A stretch of 64,000 nucleotides of DNA. Origin: Dawidia soli (GTDB lineage Bacteria; Bacteroidota; Bacteroidia; Cytophagales; Cyclobacteriaceae). The position numbers and the translations under genes are program-made. Location of the stretch: assembly GCF_018598185.1 (NCBI RefSeq), contig NZ_JAHESC010000029.1, positions 1-64,000 of the forward strand. Reading direction: 5' to 3'. Positions 17,695 to 26,779 of this stretch are shown piece by piece. The notes beneath the pieces were generated by a model. That model worked only from the letters and a program-made list of their open reading frames with translations, was not told where the DNA came from and ran no database searches. The stretch's first letter is position 1. Each line of letters opens with the position of its first letter.

Positions 17695-19335
17695 CTATTT
17701 TACCCAGGGCACCTTGGGCGATTGGTAATAATCGATCTCCAGCGCATCGAACCGCGCGGCGTGTTTGCCGAGGCGTACTTTATATTCATCCCAGCTCTTG
17801 GTGCCGCTGGTCCAGCCGAGCTCGGCATAGCCGGGCAGGCGGGGGAAGACAAGATATTCGATGTCGTTCATGGTGGCGACGGTCTCCGTCCAGAGTGGCG
17901 CTTCCACGCCCAGCACCGTTCCATCATCAACAAATGCTGCAGGGTCCCAGCGATAGGCGGAGTCTACTTCGATGTAAGCGGCCCAATGTAAACCGATGCG
18001 GGAGGTAGAGTCGTACTGCATGTCGAGGTAGGCTTTCTTCGCCGGCGACATGATGATCTGCGCCTTTTTCTCCAGCGCCTGAAGAGCGTACTTCTCGCTG
18101 TTCCAGTATTGAACAACGACGTTGCTATCAATATCGGCTTGCGCGATCTCTTCCCATCCGATCATTTTCTTGCCGTTGGCTTTCACGATTTCCGTAAAGC
18201 GGTTTACAAATTTGATATACTCGTCCTTTTGGGTGACGTGCGCTTCGTCGCCGCCGACGTGGAAATACGGACCTGGGGTGATCGCCGCCAGCTCACGAAC
18301 GACGTCGTTTACAAATTTGAACGTCTCGGGTTTGTCATACCGCAGTGTGCTGAAGCCCACTTTTACGCCGGTATACAGCTGAGTAGGTTGGGTCTTTCCG
18401 TTCAAGGTGCCGGGCGTCGACAGGTCGAGCTCTACGCGTCCTTCTTTTGGCACCTGTATGCCACCGTTAAGCTCGCCGTAGGATGCCAGCGCCGAGTTGA
18501 TGTGGCCCGGCATGTCTATCTCCGGTACGACGGTGATAAAACGCTCGGCGGCATAGGCGATAAGCTCCTGATATTGCTCTTGTGTAAAGAAGCCACCTTT
18601 TCCACCGCCTACCTGCGTACTGCCGCCGTGCTCGGTCAGCCGGGGCCAGGATTTGATCTCGATGCGCCAGCCCTGGTCGTCGCTCAGGTGCAGGTGAAGA
18701 ATGTTCATTTTGTAGAAGCTGATCAGGTCGATATAACGCTTCACATCGTCCATGCCGAAGAAGTGTCGGGCTACGTCAAGCATCGAGCCACGCCAGGCGA
18801 ACTGCGGCAGGTCGACGATCTGGCCGGAAGCTATCTCCCAGGACGTGGTATCACTCCCTGGCGCGGGGGCCTTCTCGATCGCGGGAGGCAGGAGCTGGCG
18901 CAGGGTCTGTGCGGCATAGAACACGCCCGCCGGTTTGCCGGTGATGGTCATGAGATCACCCGCGGTCGTGATACTATATCCCTCACGTCCCTGGTCGGGA
19001 TGGGAAAGCCGGGTGGTGATGAAGATGCCTGACGCGGGCGCTTCGTTGCTGGTGCTTACCGAGAGGGTATACCCTGTGCCTTTGTTAAGCACGTCGGCCA
19101 GGTATTGCGCGACCGGCCGAAGGCTGTCGTTGGCAATGGTGATGGCGGTAGCGCGGGTGATCAGGAATGCCTTGCCATCGGGTTTGGCTTCTACGGACGG
19201 CCGGGGAATAATATTTTGAAACCTGGAGAGGGCCTCGGGTGAAGCGTCTTTCGGTGCTTTCGTGCACGCGGTTACGCAAGCTGCCAGGAGCACTACTACT
19301 AAGGGGGTAAAGCGGAAGGTTTGAAACGAGCTCAT
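17695..19335 (-). CDS. Beta-N-acetylhexosaminidase, GH20 family, lipoprotein
   Basis: A 546-residue enzyme that removes terminal N-acetylhexosamine from chitin fragments or glycans. Read from the ATG at 19335, it has a lipoprotein signal peptide with LAAC/VTAC. The GH20b alpha/beta domain (about 35-170) is followed by the TIM barrel with LHLHLSDDQGWRIEI, VVPEIDMPGH and the catalytic pair in HVGGDEAH (Asp-Glu; substrate-assisted mechanism). The C-terminal WTE and PRLPGYAELGW segments complete the active-site Trp region. The open frame extends 71 codons upstream, but those codons do not code for a signal peptide. It faces a small membrane protein across a short divergent region. Confidence 0.9.
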   Translation of the reverse strand: MSSFQTFRFTPLVVVLLAACVTACTKAPKDASPEALSRFQNIIPRPSVEAKPDGKAFLITRATAITIANDSLRPVAQYLADVLNKGTGYTLSVSTSNEAPASGIFITTRLSHPDQGREGYSITTAGDLMTITGKPAGVFYAAQTLRQLLPPAIEKAPAPGSDTTSWEIASGQIVDLPQFAWRGSMLDVARHFFGMDDVKRYIDLISFYKMNILHLHLSDDQGWRIEIKSWPRLTEHGGSTQVGGGKGGFFTQEQYQELIAYAAERFITVVPEIDMPGHINSALASYGELNGGIQVPKEGRVELDLSTPGTLNGKTQPTQLYTGVKVGFSTLRYDKPETFKFVNDVVRELAAITPGPYFHVGGDEAHVTQKDEYIKFVNRFTEIVKANGKKMIGWEEIAQADIDSNVVVQYWNSEKYALQALEKKAQIIMSPAKKAYLDMQYDSTSRIGLHWAAYIEVDSAYRWDPAAFVDDGTVLGVEAPLWTETVATMNDIEYLVFPRLPGYAELGWTSGTKSWDEYKVRLGKHAARFDALEIDYYQSPKVPWVK

Positions 19336-19411
19336 AGTGTGGGTTAAAGATAAAACGCTAATGATAGCGATATCGTGGTGAAGAATCCAAACCGCTCGTA
19401 CCGATTGTTGC

Positions 19412-19427
19412 GTGTGTCTCGACACAC
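19412..19427. promoter_or_regulatory. Palindrome in the GH20/membrane protein divergent region
   Basis: GTGTGTC-TC-GACACAC is a perfect 7-bp inverted repeat with a 2-bp centre, located between two divergently read genes. It is a plausible operator for one or both; no cognate regulator is identified. Confidence 0.35.
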
Positions 19428-19471
19428 ATCCTATAATTTTATTATCTTCGGATACACAAAACCTACCTGCT

Positions 19472-19903
19472 ATGACAACATCCCCTAAACCTGCCGCCTG
19501 GTTCTGGATCGTGAGCATCCTTGCGTTGCTCTGGAATCTCATGGGCATTATGGCCTATATCATGCGCGTTACCATGACCCCGGAAGCCCTTCAGGCATTG
19601 CCGGAACAAGAACGTGCTTTATACACCAACGTGCCCGTGTGGGCGACGGCAGCGTTCGCCGTGGCTGTGTGGGGAAGCACACTGGCCTGTGTTTTATTGC
19701 TGATCAGAAAAAAACTGGCGATGCCGGTGTTTGTGATCTCGTTTATCGCGATACTGATCCAGATGGTCCATTCGCTTTTTATCAGTAATTCGATCGCGGT
19801 GTATGGCCCCGGGGGCATGATCATGCCCGTGATGATCCTTGTGATCGGGCTCTACATGATCTTGTTTTCACGGCAGGCAACGTCAAAGGGCTGGCTCCGT
19901 TGA
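19472..19903 (+). CDS. Four-helix membrane protein of unknown function
   Basis: A 143-residue inner-membrane protein with four hydrophobic helices (about 10-30, 53-74, 80-101 and 112-133) and an ALQALPEQERALYTNVPVW loop between helices 1 and 2, a pattern seen in many uncharacterised Bacteroidota and Proteobacteria proteins of similar length. The ATG at 19472 is preferred because upstream codons are polar and the first helix follows shortly afterwards. Its divergent neighbour is the GH20 gene. Confidence 0.7.
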   Translation: MTTSPKPAAWFWIVSILALLWNLMGIMAYIMRVTMTPEALQALPEQERALYTNVPVWATAAFAVAVWGSTLACVLLLIRKKLAMPVFVISFIAILIQMVHSLFISNSIAVYGPGGMIMPVMILVIGLYMILFSRQATSKGWLR

Positions 19904-19972
19904 TCAAGCCACCCGGGGCGGCCTCTGAGCCTCCCCGGGTGGCCCTGAATATCCCGGACCGGATTGCACGGC

Positions 19973-21697
19973 TTACAATGCAGGCATGCAGAATGTTCCT
20001 GCCAGGTAAACAACGGTATTCGGAGAGTCCTTGTCGATCTTTAGCGTCAGGTCTTTTCTTTTGCCGGGATCGATCATCGATCCTTTCAACGGCGAGTCGG
20101 CAAGATTCCAGGCCAGCTCAAATTGCTCTTTTACCTGTTGCGCTTCGGTCGTTTTTCCTTGCGCCAATAGGCTCTCCGATAAGCCGTTCAGGGCAAATCC
20201 GTTTTTGGGCCAGTGTGCCAGGTCCTCCCGGTAAATTTTTTCCGCTTCTATAGGGCTTCCCGTCTCCAGCAAGACGTTACCCAGGATATGGCGAACGGAG
20301 AAGAACCAATCGGGAGGCTCGTTGTAGTTGAAGTTGTCTTCCAGTCGAACCGCATCGGTCAGGAGCTGGATCGCTTCCGGGTGTTTTTGTTCCTTTACAG
20401 CCAGATCCGCCGCCAGGATTTTTGAGGCTACTGTACAGACGTCCGTGACTTTGTTGATCCCCCAGATAAACTGCCCGGCAATGGCGGGGGACCGGCCCAG
20501 CTCGTTCAGATGCCAGAGTTCTTTTTGCGCACTTTCTGCTTGGCCGAGGTTGCTGAATGCCATGCCCCGTGCATAGCGCCACATAGCCGTGGGGTAGACC
20601 AAGTCGTCTGTCGGGCTGGGAAGCACCAGGATCTTTTCCCATTGACTAAACTTGATCAGCACGTGATAAGGAATTGTCAGGTAATGCTGTACCGTTTCGT
20701 ATCCGGGGTCATGATGGTACTTTTTATCGACGAGGCTGGCCGTTTTGTAGGCGGCTTCAATAGAACGCGCACCCCGTCCTTCAAAGGTGGCGGTCGCCGC
20801 AAGGAAATGATAATTGTGTGGATAATACAGCTGTGGATAATATCCCTGCGATTTACACTCGGCAATATAGAGGCTGTCCGCCACGACCGCATTTTCGTTG
20901 GATATTGAACCTTTATGATAGTCCCCTGTATTGATATAGATATGCGAGGGCATGTGCACCAGATGTCCCGCCGACGGAACCAATGTTTCCAGCCGTTGTG
21001 CGCTGATCAATGCTTTGCTGAGATCGGGACCGGCTTCCGTGGCATGCAGGTAAAGATGATTGGCGAGGGGGTTTTCAGGATCGATGGCAATCACTTTTTC
21101 GAGCAGCGACACCAACTCGGGGGTCCAGGGCCTCGGCGTGCCATCCTGGCGATTATAAAAATCCCAGGGGTGCAAATTCATAACCGATTCTGCGTAAAGT
21201 GTGGCGACAAAAGAGTTGTCGGGGAACTGCGTAAAGGCCTGCTTCATGGCATCCGCGAAACCCTCCGCGTTGGTGGAGAGGGTGTCCATCGGGAACTTTA
21301 TCTGGATGGCCTTGATCAGGGCCTTTTCCCAATCCGTTGCATTGTCAACTCGTGCTACGGCGTGGGCGACTGCGTTTCGTATTTCATTGATCGTTCCCAT
21401 GTTGGCGGCGGAATTGAAATTCGGCCCCAACACATAGGCTATACCCCAGTAGCCCATGGCAAAAGTCGAGTCCAATCGCACGGCTTCCTTAAAAGAGCGG
21501 TGAGCTTCCTCATGATTGAAATTGTTGGCCATGATGATCCCCTGGTTGAAGAACATCTGCGAATCGGGTGATTTCGTTGTTACGCTGACACTATAGTTGC
21601 CAATGTTCTTCAATACCGGGGCATTAAAGGAAGAGCGGTTTTCACGGCACCCCACAATACACAACAATGCGACGAAAAGTGATTGGGTCATCTTCAT
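19973..21697 (-). CDS. TPR-repeat lipoprotein
   Basis: A 574-residue exported protein. The lipobox IVGC places the lipidated Cys at residue 17, followed by RENRS. TPR-like repeats are visible at about 50-110 (FFNQGIIMANNFNHEEAHRSF, DSTFAMGYWGIAYVLGPN), in the centre (LLEKVIAIDPENPLANHLYLH) and near the end (AEKIYREDLAHWPKNGFALNGLSESL). The family is common in Bacteroidota and other soil bacteria, usually described only as a TPR protein. It probably serves as a scaffold on the periplasmic or outer face; substrate unknown. Confidence 0.75.
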   Translation of the reverse strand: MKMTQSLFVALLCIVGCRENRSSFNAPVLKNIGNYSVSVTTKSPDSQMFFNQGIIMANNFNHEEAHRSFKEAVRLDSTFAMGYWGIAYVLGPNFNSAANMGTINEIRNAVAHAVARVDNATDWEKALIKAIQIKFPMDTLSTNAEGFADAMKQAFTQFPDNSFVATLYAESVMNLHPWDFYNRQDGTPRPWTPELVSLLEKVIAIDPENPLANHLYLHATEAGPDLSKALISAQRLETLVPSAGHLVHMPSHIYINTGDYHKGSISNENAVVADSLYIAECKSQGYYPQLYYPHNYHFLAATATFEGRGARSIEAAYKTASLVDKKYHHDPGYETVQHYLTIPYHVLIKFSQWEKILVLPSPTDDLVYPTAMWRYARGMAFSNLGQAESAQKELWHLNELGRSPAIAGQFIWGINKVTDVCTVASKILAADLAVKEQKHPEAIQLLTDAVRLEDNFNYNEPPDWFFSVRHILGNVLLETGSPIEAEKIYREDLAHWPKNGFALNGLSESLLAQGKTTEAQQVKEQFELAWNLADSPLKGSMIDPGKRKDLTLKIDKDSPNTVVYLAGTFCMPAL

Positions 21698-21939
21698 ATA
21701 TGGATTAGGTTAAAGCGTGATCTCTATTTTCGAGCTCGAAACAGATCTCTTTAAACATACCCGCAATTCAAATCGAAGCTATCCTGATGATAAAGAGAGA
21801 CTGCACGTTAGTAAATGTAGAGCTGTACAGAAATCACCCACAGAATATATCCGGTGCATGCTCTAAAAGACTATGTGTGTCAATATAAATAAAACGAAAA
21901 TAAATTTCAAGAGTGTTGAAGTCCTGTTTCGTTCAAAAG
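21698..21939. other. AT-rich intergenic stretch before the repeat array
   Basis: No coding frame, promoter box or hairpin was recognised here. Together with the repeat array it makes a gap of about 700 bp between the TPR lipoprotein and the broken gene at 22406. Confidence 0.5.
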
Positions 21940-22240
21940 GGGCGAAACATGCTAGCCCAGGCTGCAGGCCTGGGTCAACCATGCAGGCGAATTGATAGCC
22001 GTGTAAGGGCGAAACACATCCGCGAAATTGTTACGCCCTTACAGGGCTTGGATATGGTCGGTATAATCTACCCAGGCTGCAGGCCAGGGTCAACCATGCA
22101 GGCAAATTGATAGCCCTGTAAGGGCGAACACATCCGCGAAATTGTTACGCCCCTACAGGGCTTGGACATGGTTGGTATTGTTATTTACCCAGGTCTGCAG
22201 CCTGGGCTAGTATGTTTTTCCCTTACCGGGCTTGGATAAG
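21940..22240. repeat. Array of palindromic intergenic repeats, period about 115 bp
   Basis: Two full units and a partial third start with CCCAGGCTGCAGGCC at 21956, 22071 and 22188 (the last diverged as CCCAGGTCTGCAGCC). Each full unit also has arms GCC(C/G)TGTAAGGGCG and CGCCC(T/C)TACAGGGC separated by about 21 bp, and a CAACCATGCAGGC(G/A)AATTGATA stretch between the two palindromes. These look like REP-type elements: two stem-loops per unit, intergenic, no coding frame. No RAYT transposase is encoded nearby. Confidence 0.75.
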
Positions 22241-22405
22241 GTCTGTATGTACACTAAATGTAGTAAATTAGCCCGTTTTTTATGTTCTTCGAATATGTTT
22301 CGTCAAAACGGATGGTTGATCGAGAGTATATAACGGTGGAAATATATCGATGAAACTTGCAAAGATTGGTGGCGCGTATGCGAATAGATATAATGAAGCC
22401 ACGGT
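22241..22405. other. AT-rich intergenic region before the broken gene
   Basis: AT-rich and free of recognised signals. It leads into the frameshifted gene and presumably holds, or once held, its promoter. Confidence 0.4.
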
Positions 22406-23219
22406 ATGAACCTTAAAAAAATACAACAGATCAAAGAAGGAAGATTGGACCTGTCCGATTTCCTGATCCATTTTACACGTGCCGGAGAAAAGAACTCCTT
22501 TAGCACGCTAAAAAGCATTGTTACAAGTGGTCAGATAAACTGCGGCTGGTCAATCAGAGGTAATAATAACAAGCGGACTATTTTTGGACATAAGCCTGCG
22601 ATCTGCTTTACCGACATGCCGCTGTTCAGCTTCTATGATTACGTCGTAAAGCGAAAGGATCATTCCAAAGTTGACTTTTATGGCGTGGCGCTTCGGAAGA
22701 AAACCATGTTCAAATGGGCGCAAGAAATGTGATTTACGGAACAACAGCCGCAAACGAACTGGAGCGAGAGGAGGATGGAGCCTGGATAAATCCCAATCTA
22801 ACGGCGACCGAACAGTACCGGTATATGCTCACCGCCATCGACGACCAGAACGATTGGACCCACGAACGCGAATGGCGCTGGACAAACCAGTCGACGGTAT
22901 ATAAATCCCACGGTGATCATTTGCCGATCTGGCAGAATAACGTAACCGCAAATTTTAATATAGAATGGGGGATGATGTTTTCAGGCAAGCCCCACCGATC
23001 ATCTTGTTTACGCGTTATGAAGATGAAGTTGATGAGCTGGAACGGATCGTTTCAGGATTTAACGATCCGTATATTTATAACCTGAGGAACCTGGTGGTGA
23101 CATATGCCTTTTCACTGGAGAAGGCGTCGGAGAAAGGTTTTCTTACCTATGATAAATTCAATTTCCCGTCATTGATGAAAGGCGGCATTTGCCGCAAATT
23201 GTATCCTCGTGAAGGGTAG
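22406..23219 (+). pseudogene. Hypothetical gene broken by two single-base shifts
   Basis: Three consecutive frames join into one protein of about 270 residues. The first (MNLKKIQQIKEGRLDL...) leaves frame at the GGG at 22716-22718; adding one G gives FKWGARNVIYG and joins the second frame. The second leaves frame at CCCC (22990-22993); adding one C gives SGKPPPIILFTRYEDE and joins the third, which ends KLYPREG. The opening LSDFLIHFTR and NEWRW-like HEREWRWT resemble the abortive-infection AbiGI/ART-like proteins that start with a phage-defence-type fold, but I am not certain. The gene is AT-richer than its surroundings. It is either a recent pseudogene or carries homopolymer sequencing errors. 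Confidence 0.75.
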
Positions 23220-23239
23220 GGGTTGAAAGAGATAATTAT

Positions 23240-24046
23240 TTAGAGCCACTCACTCGGTGCCTTTCCAAATTTCTTTTTAAAAGAGCTCGAAAAATGCGAA
23301 AGGCTTTCAAAGCCGAGGTCAAGATATATATCAGACGACCTTTTTTGCTTTTCTATCAGTTTGCGGGCCTCCAGCAGCCGCTTTTCCTGCAGCCATTGTC
23401 TCGGCGCCATGCCGAAGATCTTTTGGAAATCGCGCTTGAAGCCGGCCAGGCTTCTGCCGGTCAAGTCCGCAAATTCATGAACCGGGATATTATACTGAAA
23501 ATGGCTGATCATAAATTTTTCCAGATCGATCTTATGGGGCTCTGAAAAGTCGAACAATAGATCACCCAGCTGCGGCATGGTGTGGAGCAAGAGTTTTACG
23601 GCTTCCTTCACTTTCAGAAGGCCTACATCATTCGGTATTTTTTCTGCCGGGTTGCGGACATAGGGAATTACGGATTGAAAGTAACCCTTCAGAAAATCGT
23701 TTGCCGGAATGAGAACGTTCGGCGGTCCGGCATATTTCTGGCGTACGGCGACCTGTTCCTCAAGCGCAATCTTCCTCAGCAGTTCTTCCTGCAAGGAAAT
23801 GACGATCGTTTCATAGTCCTCATCGGGTAGGGGTGTTTTGGTGATTTGTCCGAGCTGATTCTTGCGGATCAGCAACATTTCACCCCTGCGCATGGAAATT
23901 TTCTGTACGGCGGTTTCCAACGTAAACTGTCCCGACACTTGCAGCACCAGGGTATTATGAGCCAGGAAGCCCACTCTCTCCCGGCGCCCGGTAGAGAGGT
24001 AGGCGTAGAAGATGACTCCCGGCATGATCTCATTTGGATTCGTCAT
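23240..24046 (-). CDS. AraC family transcriptional regulator
   Basis: A 268-residue regulator. The N-terminal ligand-binding part (about 1-150) includes a cupin-like strand set (TLVLQVSGQFTLET, ISMRRGEMLLIRKN). The C-terminal two-helix-turn-helix DNA-binding domain spans about 165-268 with IPVHEFADLTGRSLAGFKRD (first HTH) and SSDIYLDLGFESLSHFSSSF (second HTH, AraC signature) ending in KKKFGKAPSEWL. It lies 42 bp downstream of the aldo/keto reductase gene on the same strand, so it probably controls that gene. Confidence 0.9.
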   Translation of the reverse strand: MTNPNEIMPGVIFYAYLSTGRRERVGFLAHNTLVLQVSGQFTLETAVQKISMRRGEMLLIRKNQLGQITKTPLPDEDYETIVISLQEELLRKIALEEQVAVRQKYAGPPNVLIPANDFLKGYFQSVIPYVRNPAEKIPNDVGLLKVKEAVKLLLHTMPQLGDLLFDFSEPHKIDLEKFMISHFQYNIPVHEFADLTGRSLAGFKRDFQKIFGMAPRQWLQEKRLLEARKLIEKQKRSSDIYLDLGFESLSHFSSSFKKKFGKAPSEWL

Positions 24047-24088
24047 GGGACGTAAAGTTATAAAAAGGGGCTTTATCAGCCCCCAACG

Positions 24089-25060
24089 TTACCTTTGCAA
24101 GTACGTACCGCCGAGGATCGCGCCCGGGGCAAAATGCGTGTTAAGCGTGTTCAGCTCGTCTGCCGTGAACCTGATATCCATCGCCTGCATATTTTCAGGC
24201 AAACGTGACCGGCGGCTCATACTGACCAACGGCATGATATGGTCGCCTTGCGCGTTCACCCACGCGATGGCCAGTTGTGTCGGCGTAGCCCCCTTCGCCC
24301 TTGCCAATTGTTTTAAGAGCTCGACTTTTTCCAGGTTCCGGATCAGGTTTTCGCCCTGAAAACGCGAAAAGTGGCCTTGATAACTATCCGCGGCCAGCGG
24401 TGCTTTCATTTCTCCCGTGAGTAACCCTTCGGCGGTATTGGCAAAGGCGACCACACCGATGCCCAACGCTTTGGCTGTGGGAAGGAGGTCGCTTTCGATC
24501 TGGCGGTCGGCCAGCGAATAGCCTATTTCCAGGGCTGTGACCGGGTGAATGCTGTGGGCCTTCCGCAACTGATCGGCCGTTATTTCCGAGACGCCCAGAT
24601 AACGCACCTTTCCTTCTTTGATCAGATCGGCGATCGTTCCGATGACGTCTTCCACCGGCACGCTGTTATCCAACCGGCACGGCTGGTACAGGTCAATGGT
24701 GTCGATCCCTAAACGTACCAACGAGTAATTGATAAAGTTCTTGATGGCCATCGGACGCAGGTCCAGCCCCAGCCAATGCGTGTTGTAGAAAATGGCTCCG
24801 AACTTGACGCTGATGAACGCGTTGTCCCTCCGGCCCTTGATGGCTTTGCCCACCAGCAGCTCGTTGTGGCCGCTGCCGTAAAAGTCGCCGGTGTTCAAGA
24901 AGTTGATGCCGTTGTCCAATGCTTCTTGGATAGTGGCGATACTTTCGTTTTCGTCGTTCACGGGGCCGCCCCAGACGGGCGACATGCGCATACACCCCAA
25001 GCCGAGCTTGGATACGAGCGGTCCGTTCGTGCCGAGGGGTATTTTGTTAATAGTCGTCAT
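24089..25060 (-). CDS. Aldo/keto reductase
   Basis: A 323-residue NADPH-dependent TIM-barrel oxidoreductase, read from the ATG at 25060. Three members of the usual tetrad are visible: Asp and Tyr in NTGDFYGSGHNE (about residues 53-55) and Lys in FISVKFG. The usual His position reads DLYQPCRLD, with Cys where His (or Ala in a related subfamily) is common. The GVSEITADQLRKAH and YSLADRQIE segments are typical. It probably reduces an aldehyde or ketone; the substrate is unknown. It precedes an AraC gene by 42 bp, likely one operon. Upstream in-frame codons do not resemble the family. Confidence 0.9.
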   Translation of the reverse strand: MTTINKIPLGTNGPLVSKLGLGCMRMSPVWGGPVNDENESIATIQEALDNGINFLNTGDFYGSGHNELLVGKAIKGRRDNAFISVKFGAIFYNTHWLGLDLRPMAIKNFINYSLVRLGIDTIDLYQPCRLDNSVPVEDVIGTIADLIKEGKVRYLGVSEITADQLRKAHSIHPVTALEIGYSLADRQIESDLLPTAKALGIGVVAFANTAEGLLTGEMKAPLAADSYQGHFSRFQGENLIRNLEKVELLKQLARAKGATPTQLAIAWVNAQGDHIMPLVSMSRRSRLPENMQAMDIRFTADELNTLNTHFAPGAILGGTYLQR

Positions 25061-25306
25061 GGCTCTCATTTTTATTGTTGAATGACAACAAAGGTCAGGG
25101 TTTGTGGAGCGTTCCAGCTTCTTCCCATGGCTCAATTTATTTGTCTGGGTGGCTCACCGCGGCAGCACGGGATCGCCGTTGATCGTAGCCGTGTCGCCAG
25201 AAGGCAAGACCGACGATTGATTTCCTGTTGTTCATGCTGATATTTTTCTTCAATTTGTCCGCCGCCGGTGATAAGGGGAGGAATTGAAAAACCAGATGCG
25301 TATGAT

Positions 25307-26650
25307 ATGATCAGATTGGCGAATGCTTTTATTATTCTTTTGCTAACCGTTTTCGCGGTACAGGGACAGGACACACCGCAGCCGAACATTATCGTGATCC
25401 TGACGGATGACATGGGCTATGGCGACCTGAGCTGCCTGGGGGGACCGTACCGTACTCCCCATATCGACAGGCTGGCATCACAAGGGCGGATCTTCACACG
25501 CTATTACAGTGCATCGCCTATATGCTCACCCTCGCGTGTGGGATTGCTGACCGGCATGTCACCTGCCAGATGGCGCATCACCAGCTTCTTGCAAAAAAAA
25601 GCCGACAATGCGCTATGCGAGCAAGCAGACTATTTAGCGACCGATGCGCCATCGCTGGCGCGATCGCTAAAAGATGCCGGGTATGCCACCGGTCATTTTG
25701 GAAAGTGGCATATGGGCGGTGGGCGCGACGTAGACCATGCGCCACCGATCACGGCCTATGGTTTTGATGAATACAAAAGCACGTGGGAAAGCCCCGATCC
25801 GGATCCGCTACTCACCGCGACAGATTGGATCTGGAGTGATCAGGACAGTATAAAAAGGTGGAGTCGAACGCGTTATTTTGTAGACCAGACACTGCGATTC
25901 CTGGAGGAAAACAAAGGCAAACCTTGTTATGTCAATCTGTGGCCCGACGATATGCATACCCCCTGGGTTGGCGGCGACGATGCTGTCGGAAGATACCCGG
26001 GCGGGCCGGAAGAGGAGAGAAGCTTCAGCGCCGTACTGCAAGAATACGACAAACAGATCGGGCGACTGATCGATGGAATCCAAAAATTAGGAATTGATAA
26101 CAATACCATCGTGATATTTACCAGTGACAACGGCCCGTTGCCGACATTTGACGGAAGGCGGTCACGGGGTCTGAGGGGGAGTAAATTGTCCCTGTACGAA
26201 GCCGGTATCCGGATGCCGTTTATCATAAAATGGCCGGCCCGTATTAAAGCCGGCACGGCAGATTCAACGTCTGTTCTATGCGCGAATGACCTGTTTCCCA
26301 GCTTGTGCAAGCTATCCGGCGCACCCATGCCCGGCGGATCAGACGGTCAGGATAGGAGCCGGGTTCTTCAAGGCACACCGGCTGTGCGAACGAAGGCCCT
26401 ATATTGGGAGTACGGCCGAAATGAAAGAACGTTTCGGTATCCGAAAGGAAGTGACAGAAGCCCGTCGCTCGCGATTCGGGAAGGGAAGTGGAAATTACTG
26501 ATGAATAAAGATGGCAGCAACATAGCGTTGTTTGACATAGAGGCCGATCCGGCAGAGACCGTGAACCTGGCGGAGTCAAATGCCGCCGTCGCAAAAAAAC
26601 TTAGCAGGAAAGTGGTGGAATGGTGGAACGGTTTGCCATCGGTGAACTAA
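25307..26650 (+). CDS. Secreted sulfatase (arylsulfatase family)
   Basis: A 447-residue exported enzyme read from the ATG at 25307, with signal peptide LANAFIILLLTVFAVQG. The type I sulfatase signature CSPSR (about residue 73; Cys is converted to formylglycine) is preceded by IIVILTDDMGYGDLSCLGG, which carries the first metal-binding Asp pair. FGKWHMGGG, TSDNGP and a DNGP-following GLRGSK segment supply further active-site residues. It hydrolyses a sulfate ester, probably from sulfated polysaccharide. A formylglycine-generating or anaerobic maturase is not in the window. It is divergent from the aldo/keto reductase. Confidence 0.9.
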   Translation: MIRLANAFIILLLTVFAVQGQDTPQPNIIVILTDDMGYGDLSCLGGPYRTPHIDRLASQGRIFTRYYSASPICSPSRVGLLTGMSPARWRITSFLQKKADNALCEQADYLATDAPSLARSLKDAGYATGHFGKWHMGGGRDVDHAPPITAYGFDEYKSTWESPDPDPLLTATDWIWSDQDSIKRWSRTRYFVDQTLRFLEENKGKPCYVNLWPDDMHTPWVGGDDAVGRYPGGPEEERSFSAVLQEYDKQIGRLIDGIQKLGIDNNTIVIFTSDNGPLPTFDGRRSRGLRGSKLSLYEAGIRMPFIIKWPARIKAGTADSTSVLCANDLFPSLCKLSGAPMPGGSDGQDRSRVLQGTPAVRTKALYWEYGRNERTFRYPKGSDRSPSLAIREGKWKLLMNKDGSNIALFDIEADPAETVNLAESNAAVAKKLSRKVVEWWNGLPSVN

Positions 26651-26779
26651 GATACATCCGTTCGCCTGCGGACGGCTAATTGCAGATCCGGACTGGCTTT
26701 CTCCTAAAACGGCGGCAAATAACGGGTTTTGCCTGTGGCCCGGACTTTGCAACCGGAGCCATATATCCAATGACGTACT

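Noticed and set aside
18109-19032. Plus-strand frame of 307 codons inside the GH20 gene
   Set aside because: Antisense shadow of a well-supported enzyme.
21940-22240. Repeat array considered as a CRISPR array
   Set aside because: Units are about 115 bp and nearly identical throughout, without separate spacers, only two to three copies, and no cas genes nearby.
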